From contig AP027304.1 of the NCBI GenBank assembly GCA_036322835.1, positions 2,604,001-2,668,000 of the forward strand: 64,000 nt of DNA. The letters run 5' to 3'. Both the position numbers and the translations under genes were made by a program. Position 1 is the stretch's first letter. Each line of letters starts with the position of its first letter. Source of the stretch: Tenuifilaceae bacterium CYCD. Its GTDB lineage: Bacteria > Bacteroidota > Bacteroidia > Bacteroidales > Tenuifilaceae. A model generated the notes under the pieces. The model worked only from the letters and a program-made list of their open reading frames with translations. It ran no database searches and was not told the origin of the DNA. This document shows positions 35,264 to 42,631 of this stretch, in pieces.

Positions 35264-38200
35264 ATGAAATCCAGATTTCCTTGGAAAATTACGATTATTC
35301 TCGTTTTTTCTACATCTTTTTGTTTTGCTCAAACTGATTATTATACTCTTGGAATTCAGGAATATAATAATCAAAACTTTGATAAGGCAATTAACCTATT
35401 TACAAAATATATTAATTCTGATAATTCTGATAATGCCAAAAAGGGATCGTCTTCTCTTCTAAAAAGCATTTCATATTATGCCTTAGGCAATATTGATAGT
35501 GCTTATTCATCAATAGCGTTTATGAGTAATTATAGGCCAAACAATGATCAAAAGAAAATCATGTATTATTATATGGCCAATTATGAAACAGTATTAAAAA
35601 ATGACAACAAAGCAATTGATCTATTAAAAAAGAGTATTGATGCTAAAGACGATGACAATGCTTATGTTTATCTATTAAGAGCTGATATATACATGCAAAA
35701 ATCACAACTTAGTTCAGCAGAAAATGATTGGCAAACGTGTGCTAAAAAAGATAAAAAAGGCATATATAATGCTTATGCACAGTATTATTTAGGTAATTAT
35801 ACTTCATCATTACAATCGCTATTTGAGTATTTAACATTTAACCCGAACTCAAATGTATATTATGATGCAAGTACTTACTTTTGTTATATAGGTGATTATA
35901 ACACCTGCTTTAAATATTTAAGACTTGCACTAGATATGGGGTTTAAAGGGAAAGGTTATATTATTAACAATAAAGTATTTTTAAGAATTAAAAATAACCC
36001 TGATTTTATCAATTTAATGAAAACCTATTTTCCAGAACAACAAATAAATATAGTAGAGGTTGATACGTCATATTTTGCTAACTATAAAAATTATAAAGAA
36101 CAAAATAACATTCCTCCATATTCAAATAAACTATTGACGCGTACAACTAATAGTTGTGAATCAACAATGGAAAGTACTAGCAATAAACCTGATGTTGTTG
36201 CATATACTTATGACAATGTTACATTTTATTTTGAAATCAACAAAAATTATTTTGAAAAAGATGTATGTATTGCATACAATTCATTTTTAAATAAAGCATA
36301 TGCATTGGAATTTAATTCTCCCTTAGATTTAAGAAAAGCCAGAAAAGTTAATTTTTATAGTTTAAAAAATAATAAATATTTCTCGCTTAGCCAATCTTTA
36401 CTATATACTCAAACAATATCAAATGAAACGGGGATGTTTAAAACAAATACAAGTGGGAAAGATATGTACTCTAAAAACTATACAATTTATCAGTATGATT
36501 GTTTATCAAAACTTCTAACGTTATTAAATGAAGATGAAAGGGAACTAATAGCCAACCTGATCAGAGATGGCTTTTCTCGTATAGAAAATAGAAATGCAAT
36601 AATTTCAGATGTTATTACTAATGATGGTTCTATGAAAGAAGATTTATATAAATATCTTCTTGAAAATGAATCAGAAATTGCCAATGTATCAAAAATATTA
36701 AATATTTCATTAGGCAAATCTGTATTAATGTACAAATACAATATTGCACAACAAAAAGAAATAGACCAAATGGGGTTATTTGCTTCTAAAGATGAATTTG
36801 AAACAGAAAAACAATTTCAAGAACGAAAAACGAAATTTGAAGAACAAAAAGCGATTATTTTAAAAAAATACGATAAACTCAAGCAAGATGCTACAATCAA
36901 TTTAATACAGAATTCGTATAGCCATATAATATTAAGCATCGATAAAATTGGTAACTATAACGCAGAAACTCAGAAATTACCGATAACAATCAATAATAAA
37001 ACAGAACAGATCCTTATTCCTTTAAGTGAAGCTAAATCTTTTAAAGAAAATATTCAAAAAGTTAAAGTTAGCGGTGATAAACAGTTAATAGCAGATGGTT
37101 TTACTTATGATATCTTTAATATCAAAGTCGTTCATCCAATTACGGGTAGTTCTTATAATTTTGGCATTCAAAAAGCGCCATTATATACGGACATTATTAC
37201 GGACAATATCGAGAATGGTGTACCTAAATTAGTAGCCACTGCTTCTTCATTACAAGAACTATCAGGTAATGGTCTCTTAGATGGGGATGAAAGTGGTATT
37301 ATTACTGTAAAGATTAAAAACGAAGGTGAGGGTACTGCAAGAAATATAAAAATCGAACTGGTCGGTAGTGATATAATAAAAGGTTTACAATATGATAATG
37401 TACAAAGAATTTCGGGCATTGCTCCGAAACAAGAACAATCTATTAATTTTAACTTAAAAACGGATCGAACTATTCAAACCTATAAAGATATAACCTTTAC
37501 CTTTAATATTTCAGAGGAAAAAGGGTTTAACCCACCTCCTATTAATTATACATTCAGCACACAGGCATTTAAAGAACCAAAACTAGTTTTCATTGAATCC
37601 AGAATAAAAGAAATTACAGGTAACAACAATAATATTATTGAGAATAATGAGGTAATTGAAGCATCAATCCTAATTCAAAACCAAGGACAAGGTGTATCGC
37701 AAAATACTCAAGCAGTAATTAAAATTAATGATCCAAATATTATTTGTACAACACCTAAAAACCTTAATCAAGTTATTGGTTCATTAGAACCAGGTGCAAG
37801 TAAAGTTTTAACATTTAATTTTTCAGTTAATAATGAATACGAGGGGAATGATATTTTACCTGTCGAGATTATTTTATCAGAAAAATATCAATCATATGGT
37901 TGTATTTCACCTCTTGGTTTGCAGATGAAAAAAATCCTCATGGCAGCAACAAACCTAAAAACAACAGGAACTTTTGACCAAACTATTCAAATAAAAGAGG
38001 TCTCAATGTCCTCTGATGTTGATAAAAATATACCAGAATCAAAAATCATTAAAACAAATGTATTTGCTTTGATAATTGGAAATGAAGACTATAGTAGTTA
38101 CCAGCAAAATCTATCAAGCGAAGTAAATGTTGAGTTCGCCAAAAACGACGCACAAGTATTTAAAGAATATATTAACAAAACACTTGGTATACCAAACGAA

Positions 38201-38809
38201 AACATTACTTTACTTCTTGATGCAAAGTCCATTGAGATGAATCGTTCAATTGAGAAACTTAATCTAATTGCAAAAAATTCTAATGGCGATTGCGAACTGA
38301 TTTTCTACTATGCGGGTCATGGTTTGCCCGATGAAAATACAAAAGAAGCTTATATTATGCCCGTTGATGTTAGTGGAACAGACCTCAAATTTGCAATAAA
38401 AGTTAACGAACTTTACAAGAAACTGACTCAGTTTCCAACTAAAAAAGTTACAGTATTTTTAGATGCCTGTTTTAGCGGGGGTGCCAGAAATAATGCTCTA
38501 GTTGCTGCCCGAGGGGTAAAAATAAAACCTAAAATTGATGCTATTAGTGGAAATATGGTTGTATTCGCTGCTAGTAATGGCGAGCAATCTTCTCTACCAT
38601 ATAAAGAAAAGCAGCATGGAATGTTTACATACTTTTTGCTCAAAAAACTTCAGGAAAAAAGTGGAAATGTTAGCTATGCTGAATTATCTAATTACCTTAT
38701 AAAAGAGGTGTCCTTAAAATCTGTTTTGGTTAATAATAAGGAACAAAATCCACAAGTTCTTTTTAGCCCACAGATTGATCAAATATGGTCTACTTGGATT
38801 ATAAAATAA
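35264..38809 (+). CDS. Secreted TPR protein with C-terminal caspase (C14) domain
   Basis: A 1181-aa protein with a signal peptide (1-22, ending CFAQ). Residues about 25-260 are TPR-like helical repeats. A coiled, charged segment occupies about 495-540. Two CARDB-like Ig domains cover about 650-770 and 780-890 (NGLLDGDESGIITVKIKNEGEG and a second copy NNIIENNEVIEASILIQNQGQG, each starting with a D/E-rich turn). Residues about 925-1175 are a caspase-like peptidase with catalytic His1019 in YYAGHG and Cys1069 in FLDACFSGG, both intact. Substrate and partner are unknown. An AAAGGAGG Shine-Dalgarno lies 6 nt before the ATG, which is exceptional here. The gene is very AT-rich. Confidence 0.88.
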   Translation: MKSRFPWKITIILVFSTSFCFAQTDYYTLGIQEYNNQNFDKAINLFTKYINSDNSDNAKKGSSSLLKSISYYALGNIDSAYSSIAFMSNYRPNNDQKKIMYYYMANYETVLKNDNKAIDLLKKSIDAKDDDNAYVYLLRADIYMQKSQLSSAENDWQTCAKKDKKGIYNAYAQYYLGNYTSSLQSLFEYLTFNPNSNVYYDASTYFCYIGDYNTCFKYLRLALDMGFKGKGYIINNKVFLRIKNNPDFINLMKTYFPEQQINIVEVDTSYFANYKNYKEQNNIPPYSNKLLTRTTNSCESTMESTSNKPDVVAYTYDNVTFYFEINKNYFEKDVCIAYNSFLNKAYALEFNSPLDLRKARKVNFYSLKNNKYFSLSQSLLYTQTISNETGMFKTNTSGKDMYSKNYTIYQYDCLSKLLTLLNEDERELIANLIRDGFSRIENRNAIISDVITNDGSMKEDLYKYLLENESEIANVSKILNISLGKSVLMYKYNIAQQKEIDQMGLFASKDEFETEKQFQERKTKFEEQKAIILKKYDKLKQDATINLIQNSYSHIILSIDKIGNYNAETQKLPITINNKTEQILIPLSEAKSFKENIQKVKVSGDKQLIADGFTYDIFNIKVVHPITGSSYNFGIQKAPLYTDIITDNIENGVPKLVATASSLQELSGNGLLDGDESGIITVKIKNEGEGTARNIKIELVGSDIIKGLQYDNVQRISGIAPKQEQSINFNLKTDRTIQTYKDITFTFNISEEKGFNPPPINYTFSTQAFKEPKLVFIESRIKEITGNNNNIIENNEVIEASILIQNQGQGVSQNTQAVIKINDPNIICTTPKNLNQVIGSLEPGASKVLTFNFSVNNEYEGNDILPVEIILSEKYQSYGCISPLGLQMKKILMAATNLKTTGTFDQTIQIKEVSMSSDVDKNIPESKIIKTNVFALIIGNEDYSSYQQNLSSEVNVEFAKNDAQVFKEYINKTLGIPNENITLLLDAKSIEMNRSIEKLNLIAKNSNGDCELIFYYAGHGLPDENTKEAYIMPVDVSGTDLKFAIKVNELYKKLTQFPTKKVTVFLDACFSGGARNNALVAARGVKIKPKIDAISGNMVVFAASNGEQSSLPYKEKQHGMFTYFLLKKLQEKSGNVSYAELSNYLIKEVSLKSVLVNNKEQNPQVLFSPQIDQIWSTWIIK

Positions 38810-38859
38810 TATGAGTAAAAGAATGGCAATGACCCTTTGATTAAGAAAAAACTAATTCT

Positions 38860-38948
38860 AAAAGTTGTCCCTCGCTCGGCGTAGATTAGCGCAGCGTATC
38901 TACATCGTAGTTAAGCGGCGGTCTCTGACCGCACAAAATTCAACTTTT
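38860..38948. repeat. REP-like element with nested hairpins
   Basis: Bounded by AAAAGTTG and CAACTTTT. Inside are GTAGAT...ATCTAC around AGCGCAGCG, and GCGGTC/GACCGC. The arrangement is typical of a folded intergenic repeat rather than a gene. Confidence 0.75.
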
Positions 38949-38989
38949 CATCCGTTATATTTTTAGCAAAAATTGCTAACTTGCTACCA

Positions 38990-39114
38990 CCTCGCTGGCG
39001 CGCGTTTACAACGCGTGCCCAGTTTAAATCATATAACCACTAAACTATTATATAATAGTGTTGCCGTGCAACACAAGAATGCTTTGGTAAGGAAGAACGC
39101 ACGCGTCAAAAGAA
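38990..39114. repeat. Intergenic repeat family C, copy 1
   Basis: Starts CCTCGCTGGCGCGCGTTTA and continues through CAGTTTAAATCATATA, CCACTAAACTATTATATAAT, GTGCAACACAA and GAAGAACGCACGCG. It matches a second direct copy at 40564-40710. It is GC/AT mosaic and non-coding. Confidence 0.85.
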
Positions 39115-39199
39115 GACGTGCGCGAACAGGGATTGGAGACTCACCCCTAAATCCCTTTTCTCACCTGTTGTCGGTTGTAGCGGGGATTTTTGGCTACTA

Positions 39200-39469
39200 C
39201 TAATGCGTTGAGTTATTGTTTTGATTGTCTTTATTCAATAACTCAATAATCATATTCAACTTTTCATCTTGAGTTTTACTTGGAGTCCCAACAATGTAAG
39301 GTATTATAAAGAAATTCACAAAAGGAATACATGCCAAAATAGTCCAAAGTATAACGTTTTTTCCTTTTTCTTTTGCCAACCGGGAAATAGCAATAATCAT
39401 TGGCACCATTATTAAAGCAAACATTATCAAGGTTGAAAATGGGTTTGGTTGTTGCGCTACTTGTTGCAT
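39200..39469 (-). CDS. Small two-helix membrane protein
   Basis: An 89-aa protein I do not recognise. Two hydrophobic segments (about residues 12-30 and 39-61, the second containing WTILACIPFVNFFIIPYIVG) are separated by a basic turn RLAKEKGKN, and a polar C-terminal tail (DEKLNMIIELLNKDNQNNN) follows. The second helix wording is typical of small phospholipase-D-nuclease-N-like or superinfection-immunity-like membrane proteins, without enough to assign one. It has its own start far from other genes, between two copies of a repeat family. Confidence 0.6.
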   Translation of the reverse strand: MQQVAQQPNPFSTLIMFALIMVPMIIAISRLAKEKGKNVILWTILACIPFVNFFIIPYIVGTPSKTQDEKLNMIIELLNKDNQNNNSTH

Positions 39470-39565
39470 AACTTTCGAATTTTGGTTCTAAAATTAGTTA
39501 TTAGTAAACTGCAATATATATTGCTTTAACAAATATATATCTTTTGCCAATATGTCAAACAATCG

Positions 39566-39597
39566 CTAGTGCTTGAAAGGCGCGCGTCAAGCACTAG
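39566..39597. repeat. 11-bp perfect inverted repeat
   Basis: CTAGTGCTTGA and TCAAGCACTAG separated by AAGGCGCGCG. It lies upstream of the secreted 274-aa gene and behaves like the GC-rich REP elements nearby. Confidence 0.7.
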
Positions 39598-39730
39598 TGC
39601 GCCAACAGTTGCTATTGCTAAAGTGTTGGGTTATTGCTTTGTGGCTTTAATTAAACTTTACTATTGCAATAATTCATCAACATTAGCTATATTCAACAAT
39701 AATTAAACTGTAAAACAAACCTTTATTCAC

Positions 39731-40555
39731 ATGAAAAAACTAACCCTTCTACTTACTATTCTGTTTATTAATGCCAGCACATTTTGTCAAACCCAGAAAG
39801 AATCGGATAGTCTAGTTCTTCTCGGTGGCTCTATATATGCAAATGTGGTTGATAAATCCAATAATCTTACATACTGCACCTACAGACGAGGAACTGAAAT
39901 AACTTTCAGCTATAAGTATACCGATAGGAACGGCAAACAACAGTATTTCGTTGTTAATAATGGGAATTCTTGGGACTTTACCAGCGTAGGTAATTCATCG
40001 GAGAGTGTTAAGGATTTTAAGCTTAGAGTTCTGAACAGTAATATGAATTATAACGATCCCAAGCACTATCAGGTTGAAATATCGTACATAATTGAAAAGA
40101 AAGGTGCAAGAACTCATACAACAGGGCTTATTGAGAACGAAAAGAATATTTGGTTACACCCTCCACGCCAATTTTTATTTCAGATTTTAGAGCTGAATCC
40201 TTTCCCTTTCATTAAATATCCATTGCAAATTGGGCGTACATGGAGTTGGGAACTTGAAATTGGAGACCAATGGGGCGATAAACGCTGGAAAGAGTGGAGT
40301 GGAGATATCATGAACAAATGTCAGTATAAAATATCGGGTAAAGAAACACTGAATACAGCCGTTGGCTCTTTAGAATGCTACGTTGTAGAAAGCGAAGCCA
40401 AAAGTGAGTTGGGCACAACAAAGCTGACCAGCTATTTTAACGAACAATTCGGATTTGTTAAGTTAATGTATACCAATATTAATAGTTCAACCATTGAGAT
40501 CAACATTCAGCGTGTACAGCAACAAATGGATAATGTTTTTAAACCAAGTTTTTAG
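39731..40555 (+). CDS. Hypothetical secreted protein
   Basis: A 274-aa protein with a signal peptide (1-19, ending TFCQ). The mature part is predicted mostly beta: alternating hydrophobic strands with many Tyr and Trp, for example YPLQIGRTWSWELEIGDQWG. The end of the chain reads KETLNTAVGSLECYVVESEAKSELGTTKLTSYFNEQFGFVKLMY. That type of ending (a value set from an earlier one, then a status line on conversion) recalls the DUF3108-like and TapB-like beta proteins, but I cannot assign a family. It sits alone between two direct copies of repeat family C. Confidence 0.6.
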   Translation: MKKLTLLLTILFINASTFCQTQKESDSLVLLGGSIYANVVDKSNNLTYCTYRRGTEITFSYKYTDRNGKQQYFVVNNGNSWDFTSVGNSSESVKDFKLRVLNSNMNYNDPKHYQVEISYIIEKKGARTHTTGLIENEKNIWLHPPRQFLFQILELNPFPFIKYPLQIGRTWSWELEIGDQWGDKRWKEWSGDIMNKCQYKISGKETLNTAVGSLECYVVESEAKSELGTTKLTSYFNEQFGFVKLMYTNINSSTIEINIQRVQQQMDNVFKPSF

Positions 40556-40563
40556 GTATTTAA

Positions 40564-40710
40564 CCTCGCTGGCGAGTGTTTATAGCGTGTGCCCAGTTTA
40601 AATCATATAGCCACTAAACTATTATATAATAATGTTGCCAGTGCAACACAATAATACTTTGGTAATGAAGAACGCACGCTGGCGCGCGTTTATAACGCGT
40701 GCCCGTTAAC
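40564..40710. repeat. Intergenic repeat family C, copy 2
   Basis: Direct copy of 38990-39114 with scattered substitutions, ending in an extra GGCGCGCGTTTATAACGCGTGCCC hairpin unit. A fragment of the same family is at 45853-45895. Confidence 0.85.
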
Positions 40711-40787
40711 ACCAAGGTTAAAAAAACTCAACAATACTTCATATTTATTCGTAACTTAATTCACGGAAGATAAAAACGATGAAAAAC

Positions 40788-40818
40788 AAACCCTTTGCAA
40801 AAGGGTTTTAAATTTTTT
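40788..40818. terminator. Terminator-like hairpin
   Basis: AAACCCTTT and AAAGGGTTT with a short loop, then AAATTTTTTT. Confidence 0.65.
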
Positions 40819-40906
40819 TATCCATCCGCCTTGCGCCCGCAGTGCGCATTAGGGATTAAGAAACCCACCGCATATTGCAGAACTTTTGCAAACACGTACA
40901 AGCCCA

Positions 40907-40917
40907 CCCCCCCCCCC
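40907..40917. repeat. Homopolymer of 11 C
   Basis: An uninterrupted run of 11 C in AT-rich surroundings, about 100 nt before the RiPP regulator ATG. It is prone to slippage and to sequencing error. Confidence 0.9.
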
Positions 40918-41017
40918 TGGTTTATTTTAAAAATGAGCTTCTGCTTTTGAGGGTAACAAAAGTTATGCTATCCACATTAAACAATTAAAGAGTAAAAAAC
41001 TAATATAAATTGAACCG

Positions 41018-41329
41018 ATGAATTTCAAAGAACTGTTTTTAATTGAACGTATTGACCAATTGATAAGATTAAGAACAACTGGAAATCCCTTAAACTTAGC
41101 GAACAAATTAAACATCTCTGAAAGGCACGTTTACAATATTATCAACAAGATGAAAGATGTTTACAAAGCACCCATAGAATTTGATAAAGATTGTAATTCG
41201 TACATATATAAGGAAACTGGACGAATAGTAGTTGGATTTCATAAAGAAACGATACCATTAAATAATTTGAAGAAAATTACAGGTGGGAAAAAATTATCAC
41301 TGAAATTTTATTTCAGTGAACTCGGTTAA
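41018..41329 (+). CDS. Small HTH DNA-binding protein of a RiPP locus
   Basis: A 103-aa protein. Residues about 8-50 form a helix-turn-helix of the HTH_11/DeoR-like type (ERIDQLIRLRTTG, then NLANKLNISERHVYNIINKMK with the recognition helix SERHVYNIINKM). Residues 50-75 (YKAPIEFDKDCNSYIYKETG) make the wing strands. Small proteins of this build precede GG-leader peptide genes in many Bacteroidota and are presumed local regulators. The last 22 codons contain the palindrome that is repeated before each precursor gene, so the gene end doubles as a regulatory site for precursor 1, which starts 45 nt later. Confidence 0.78.
   Translation: MNFKELFLIERIDQLIRLRTTGNPLNLANKLNISERHVYNIINKMKDVYKAPIEFDKDCNSYIYKETGRIVVGFHKETIPLNNLKKITGGKKLSLKFYFSELG
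41297..41319. promoter_or_regulatory. Palindrome before RiPP precursor 1
   Basis: TCACTGAAA and TTTCAGTGA with a 5-nt loop, inside the 3' end of the HTH gene and 55 nt before the precursor ATG. Identical copies are at 41770-41792 and 42236-42258 at the same distance. It is a candidate operator for the HTH protein, or an RNA hairpin. Confidence 0.6.
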
Positions 41330-41374
41330 TATTGTATTGACATTTATTTTACCATTAACCTAAAATTCATTACA

Positions 41375-41566
41375 ATGAAAAAATTAAAAGATTTGATGGA
41401 CGTTGAGAAAATTAATGTTCCAGAATTAATGAAGCTAAAAGGCGGTGTTGCTGAACTAGAAAAAGAGGAAGCGGGATGCTTCACCCATGCTTGCGCCAGC
41501 TCTATAGAATCTGTATGTACTAACATGGCATGCATAGTTCAAGCACGTGCAACTTTTGGGGTTTAA
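41375..41566 (+). CDS. RiPP precursor 1 (GG leader, divergent Cys core)
   Basis: A 63-aa ribosomal peptide precursor. Residues 1-24 are the leader shared with precursors 2 and 3, ending in the double-glycine motif MKLKGG. This fits the GG-Bacteroidales natural product precursor family. The core after GG is short and polar, with four cysteines in a CX4C-X7-CX4C arrangement (CFTHAC, then CTNMAC). The motif xHAC is shared with the other two precursors, but two cysteines are lacking and a longer hydrophobic tail follows. It belongs to the first of three tandem units and should be modified by the downstream radical SAM enzyme. The mature product is unknown. Confidence 0.85.
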   Translation: MKKLKDLMDVEKINVPELMKLKGGVAELEKEEAGCFTHACASSIESVCTNMACIVQARATFGV

Positions 41567-41670
41567 TCCATAGGGATATAAACCGAAAAATCCCTGATGG
41601 ATTGGATAAATCAGTGCTTCTTTAAACTTTAGTGGTATAGGTAATAACGAGGTTAAAAAGTAGAAAAAAC

Positions 41671-41705
41671 GCAGATACAGCAATTTGCATATCCGCATTT
41701 TTTTT
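41671..41705 (+). terminator. Terminator-like hairpin after precursor 1
   Basis: GCAGATA and TATCCGC pair with one mismatch around a 12-nt loop, followed by A and eight T. The corresponding site after precursor 2 is weaker. Confidence 0.45.
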
Positions 41706-41738
41706 CTTGTTAAGCATTAAACGTGAGAAGTGAAAAAA

Positions 41739-41804
41739 GATTTAAGGAAAATTACTGGTAAAAAAAACATCACTGAAATTTTATTTCAGTGAACACGGTT
41801 AATA
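41739..41804 (+). pseudogene. Remnant of the HTH gene 3' end (unit 2)
   Basis: GATTTAAGGAAAATTACTGG and the following palindrome match the last 22 codons of the HTH gene with a frame change (KDLRKITGKK versus NNLKKITGGKK). It is a by-product of the tandem duplication. Confidence 0.7.
41770..41792. promoter_or_regulatory. Palindrome before RiPP precursor 2
   Basis: Identical in sequence and spacing to the palindrome at 41297-41319. It has been conserved although the coding sequence around it has decayed. Confidence 0.6.
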
Positions 41805-41847
41805 TTGTATTGACATTTATTTTACCATTAACCTAAAATTCATTACA

Positions 41848-42045
41848 ATGAAAAAATTAAAAGATTTGACTGACGTTGAGAAAATCAATGTTCCAGAATT
41901 AATGAAACTAAAAGGCGGTGTTCTTGAACTAGAACAAGTTGATCGGGGATGCGACTCACATGCTTGCAACCACAATGCATGCACGGGATCTTCCTGTGTT
42001 GGCAACACATGCAAAAATGAAGCCTGCGTGTCTTCTATGGATTAA
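41848..42045 (+). CDS. RiPP precursor 2 (GG leader, six Cys at five-residue spacing)
   Basis: A 65-aa precursor. The leader (residues 1-24, ending MKLKGG) is nearly identical to the other two. The core carries six cysteines with exactly four residues between each: CDSHAC, NHNAC, TGSSC, VGNTC, KNEAC. The remaining positions are mostly small or polar residues (S, N, A, T, G, H). There is no signal peptide. Regular CX4 spacing suggests repeated modification of every unit by one enzyme, for instance thioether cross-links made by the radical SAM protein downstream. The nearest described relatives I know are CXXX-repeat peptides, which have a period of four rather than five. Confidence 0.88.
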   Translation: MKKLKDLTDVEKINVPELMKLKGGVLELEQVDRGCDSHACNHNACTGSSCVGNTCKNEACVSSMD

Positions 42046-42136
42046 TCCATAGGGATATAAACCGAAAAATCTGAAAAATCAGTGCTTCTTTAAACTTTAG
42101 TGGTATAAGTAATAACGAGGTTAAAAAGTAAAAAAA

Positions 42137-42171
42137 ACACAGGTATAGCAATTTGCATATCCGTATTTTTT
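42137..42171 (+). terminator. Degenerate terminator-like hairpin after precursor 2
   Basis: Counterpart of 41671-41705 with two mismatches in the stem and six T. If it has lost function, transcripts could run from precursor 2 into precursor 3. Confidence 0.3.
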
Positions 42172-42204
42172 CTTGTTAAGCATTAAGCGTGAGAAGTGAA
42201 AAAA

Positions 42205-42270
42205 GATTTAAGGAAAATTACTGGTGAAAAAAACATCACTGAAATTTTATTTCAGTGAACACGGTTAATA
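42205..42270 (+). pseudogene. Remnant of the HTH gene 3' end (unit 3)
   Basis: Almost identical to the remnant in unit 2, which shows that unit 3 was copied from unit 2 or the reverse. Confidence 0.7.
42236..42258. promoter_or_regulatory. Palindrome before RiPP precursor 3
   Basis: Third identical copy of the TCACTGAAA/TTTCAGTGA palindrome, again 55 nt before the precursor ATG. Confidence 0.6.
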
Positions 42271-42313
42271 TTGTATTGACATTTATTTTACCATTAACCT
42301 AAAATTCATTACA

Positions 42314-42511
42314 ATGAAAAAATTAAAAGATTTGACTGACGTTGAGAAAATCAATGTTCCAGAATTAATGAAGCTAAAAGGCGGTGTTGTTGAACTAGAA
42401 CAAGTGGATCGGGGATGCGACTCACATGCTTGCAACCACAATGCATGCACGGGATCTTCCTGTGTTAGCAACACATGCAATACTGAAGCTTGTGTGTCTG
42501 CTATGGATTAA
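42314..42511 (+). CDS. RiPP precursor 3 (GG leader, six Cys at five-residue spacing)
   Basis: A 65-aa precursor that differs from precursor 2 at only a few positions: VVELEQ for VLELEQ, VSNTC for VGNTC, and NTEACVSAMD for KNEACVSSMD. All six cysteines and their CX4 spacing are kept, while several spacer residues change. This suggests the cysteines are the selected feature. It is the last unit, 120 nt before the radical SAM gene, and no strong terminator intervenes, so it may be co-transcribed with the maturase. Confidence 0.88.
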   Translation: MKKLKDLTDVEKINVPELMKLKGGVVELEQVDRGCDSHACNHNACTGSSCVSNTCNTEACVSAMD

Positions 42512-42631
42512 TCCATAGGGATATAAACCCCCAAAAAACTTAAATTTAATATCAAGTTGGCTTGATTATAATTTCAGCCAACTTGATTTGTAGTTTAATA
42601 AATTATTTATTAATCAATTAAATTTCATTAA

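Larger units (their letters stand above)
40711..41017. other. Non-coding stretch before the RiPP regulator
   Basis: Holds a terminator-like hairpin, TGCGCCCGCAGTGCGCA-type sequence (about 40832-40848) and an 11-C run. No gene is visible apart from a ten-codon frame that coincides with the terminator. Confidence 0.5.
41264..42529 (+). repeat. Triplicated tandem unit (about 470 bp) carrying the RiPP precursor genes
   Basis: Three direct copies: offset 473 bp from unit 1 to unit 2, and 466 bp from unit 2 to unit 3. Each unit contains the 3' end of the HTH gene (intact in unit 1, remnants in units 2 and 3), a palindrome, a constant 55-nt promoter-like stretch, a precursor gene, and an ATCCATAGGGATATAAACC trailer. 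Units 1 and 2 also carry a terminator-like hairpin. Units 2 and 3 are far more alike than either is to unit 1. Confidence 0.93.

Noticed and set aside
38973-39203. 76-codon plus-strand frame
   Set aside because: It runs through copy 1 of repeat family C and its hairpins; Arg-rich nonsense without a start signal.
40779-40811. Ten-codon frame MKNKPFAKGF
   Set aside because: It coincides with a terminator hairpin, which produces the symmetric codons; no support as a leader peptide.
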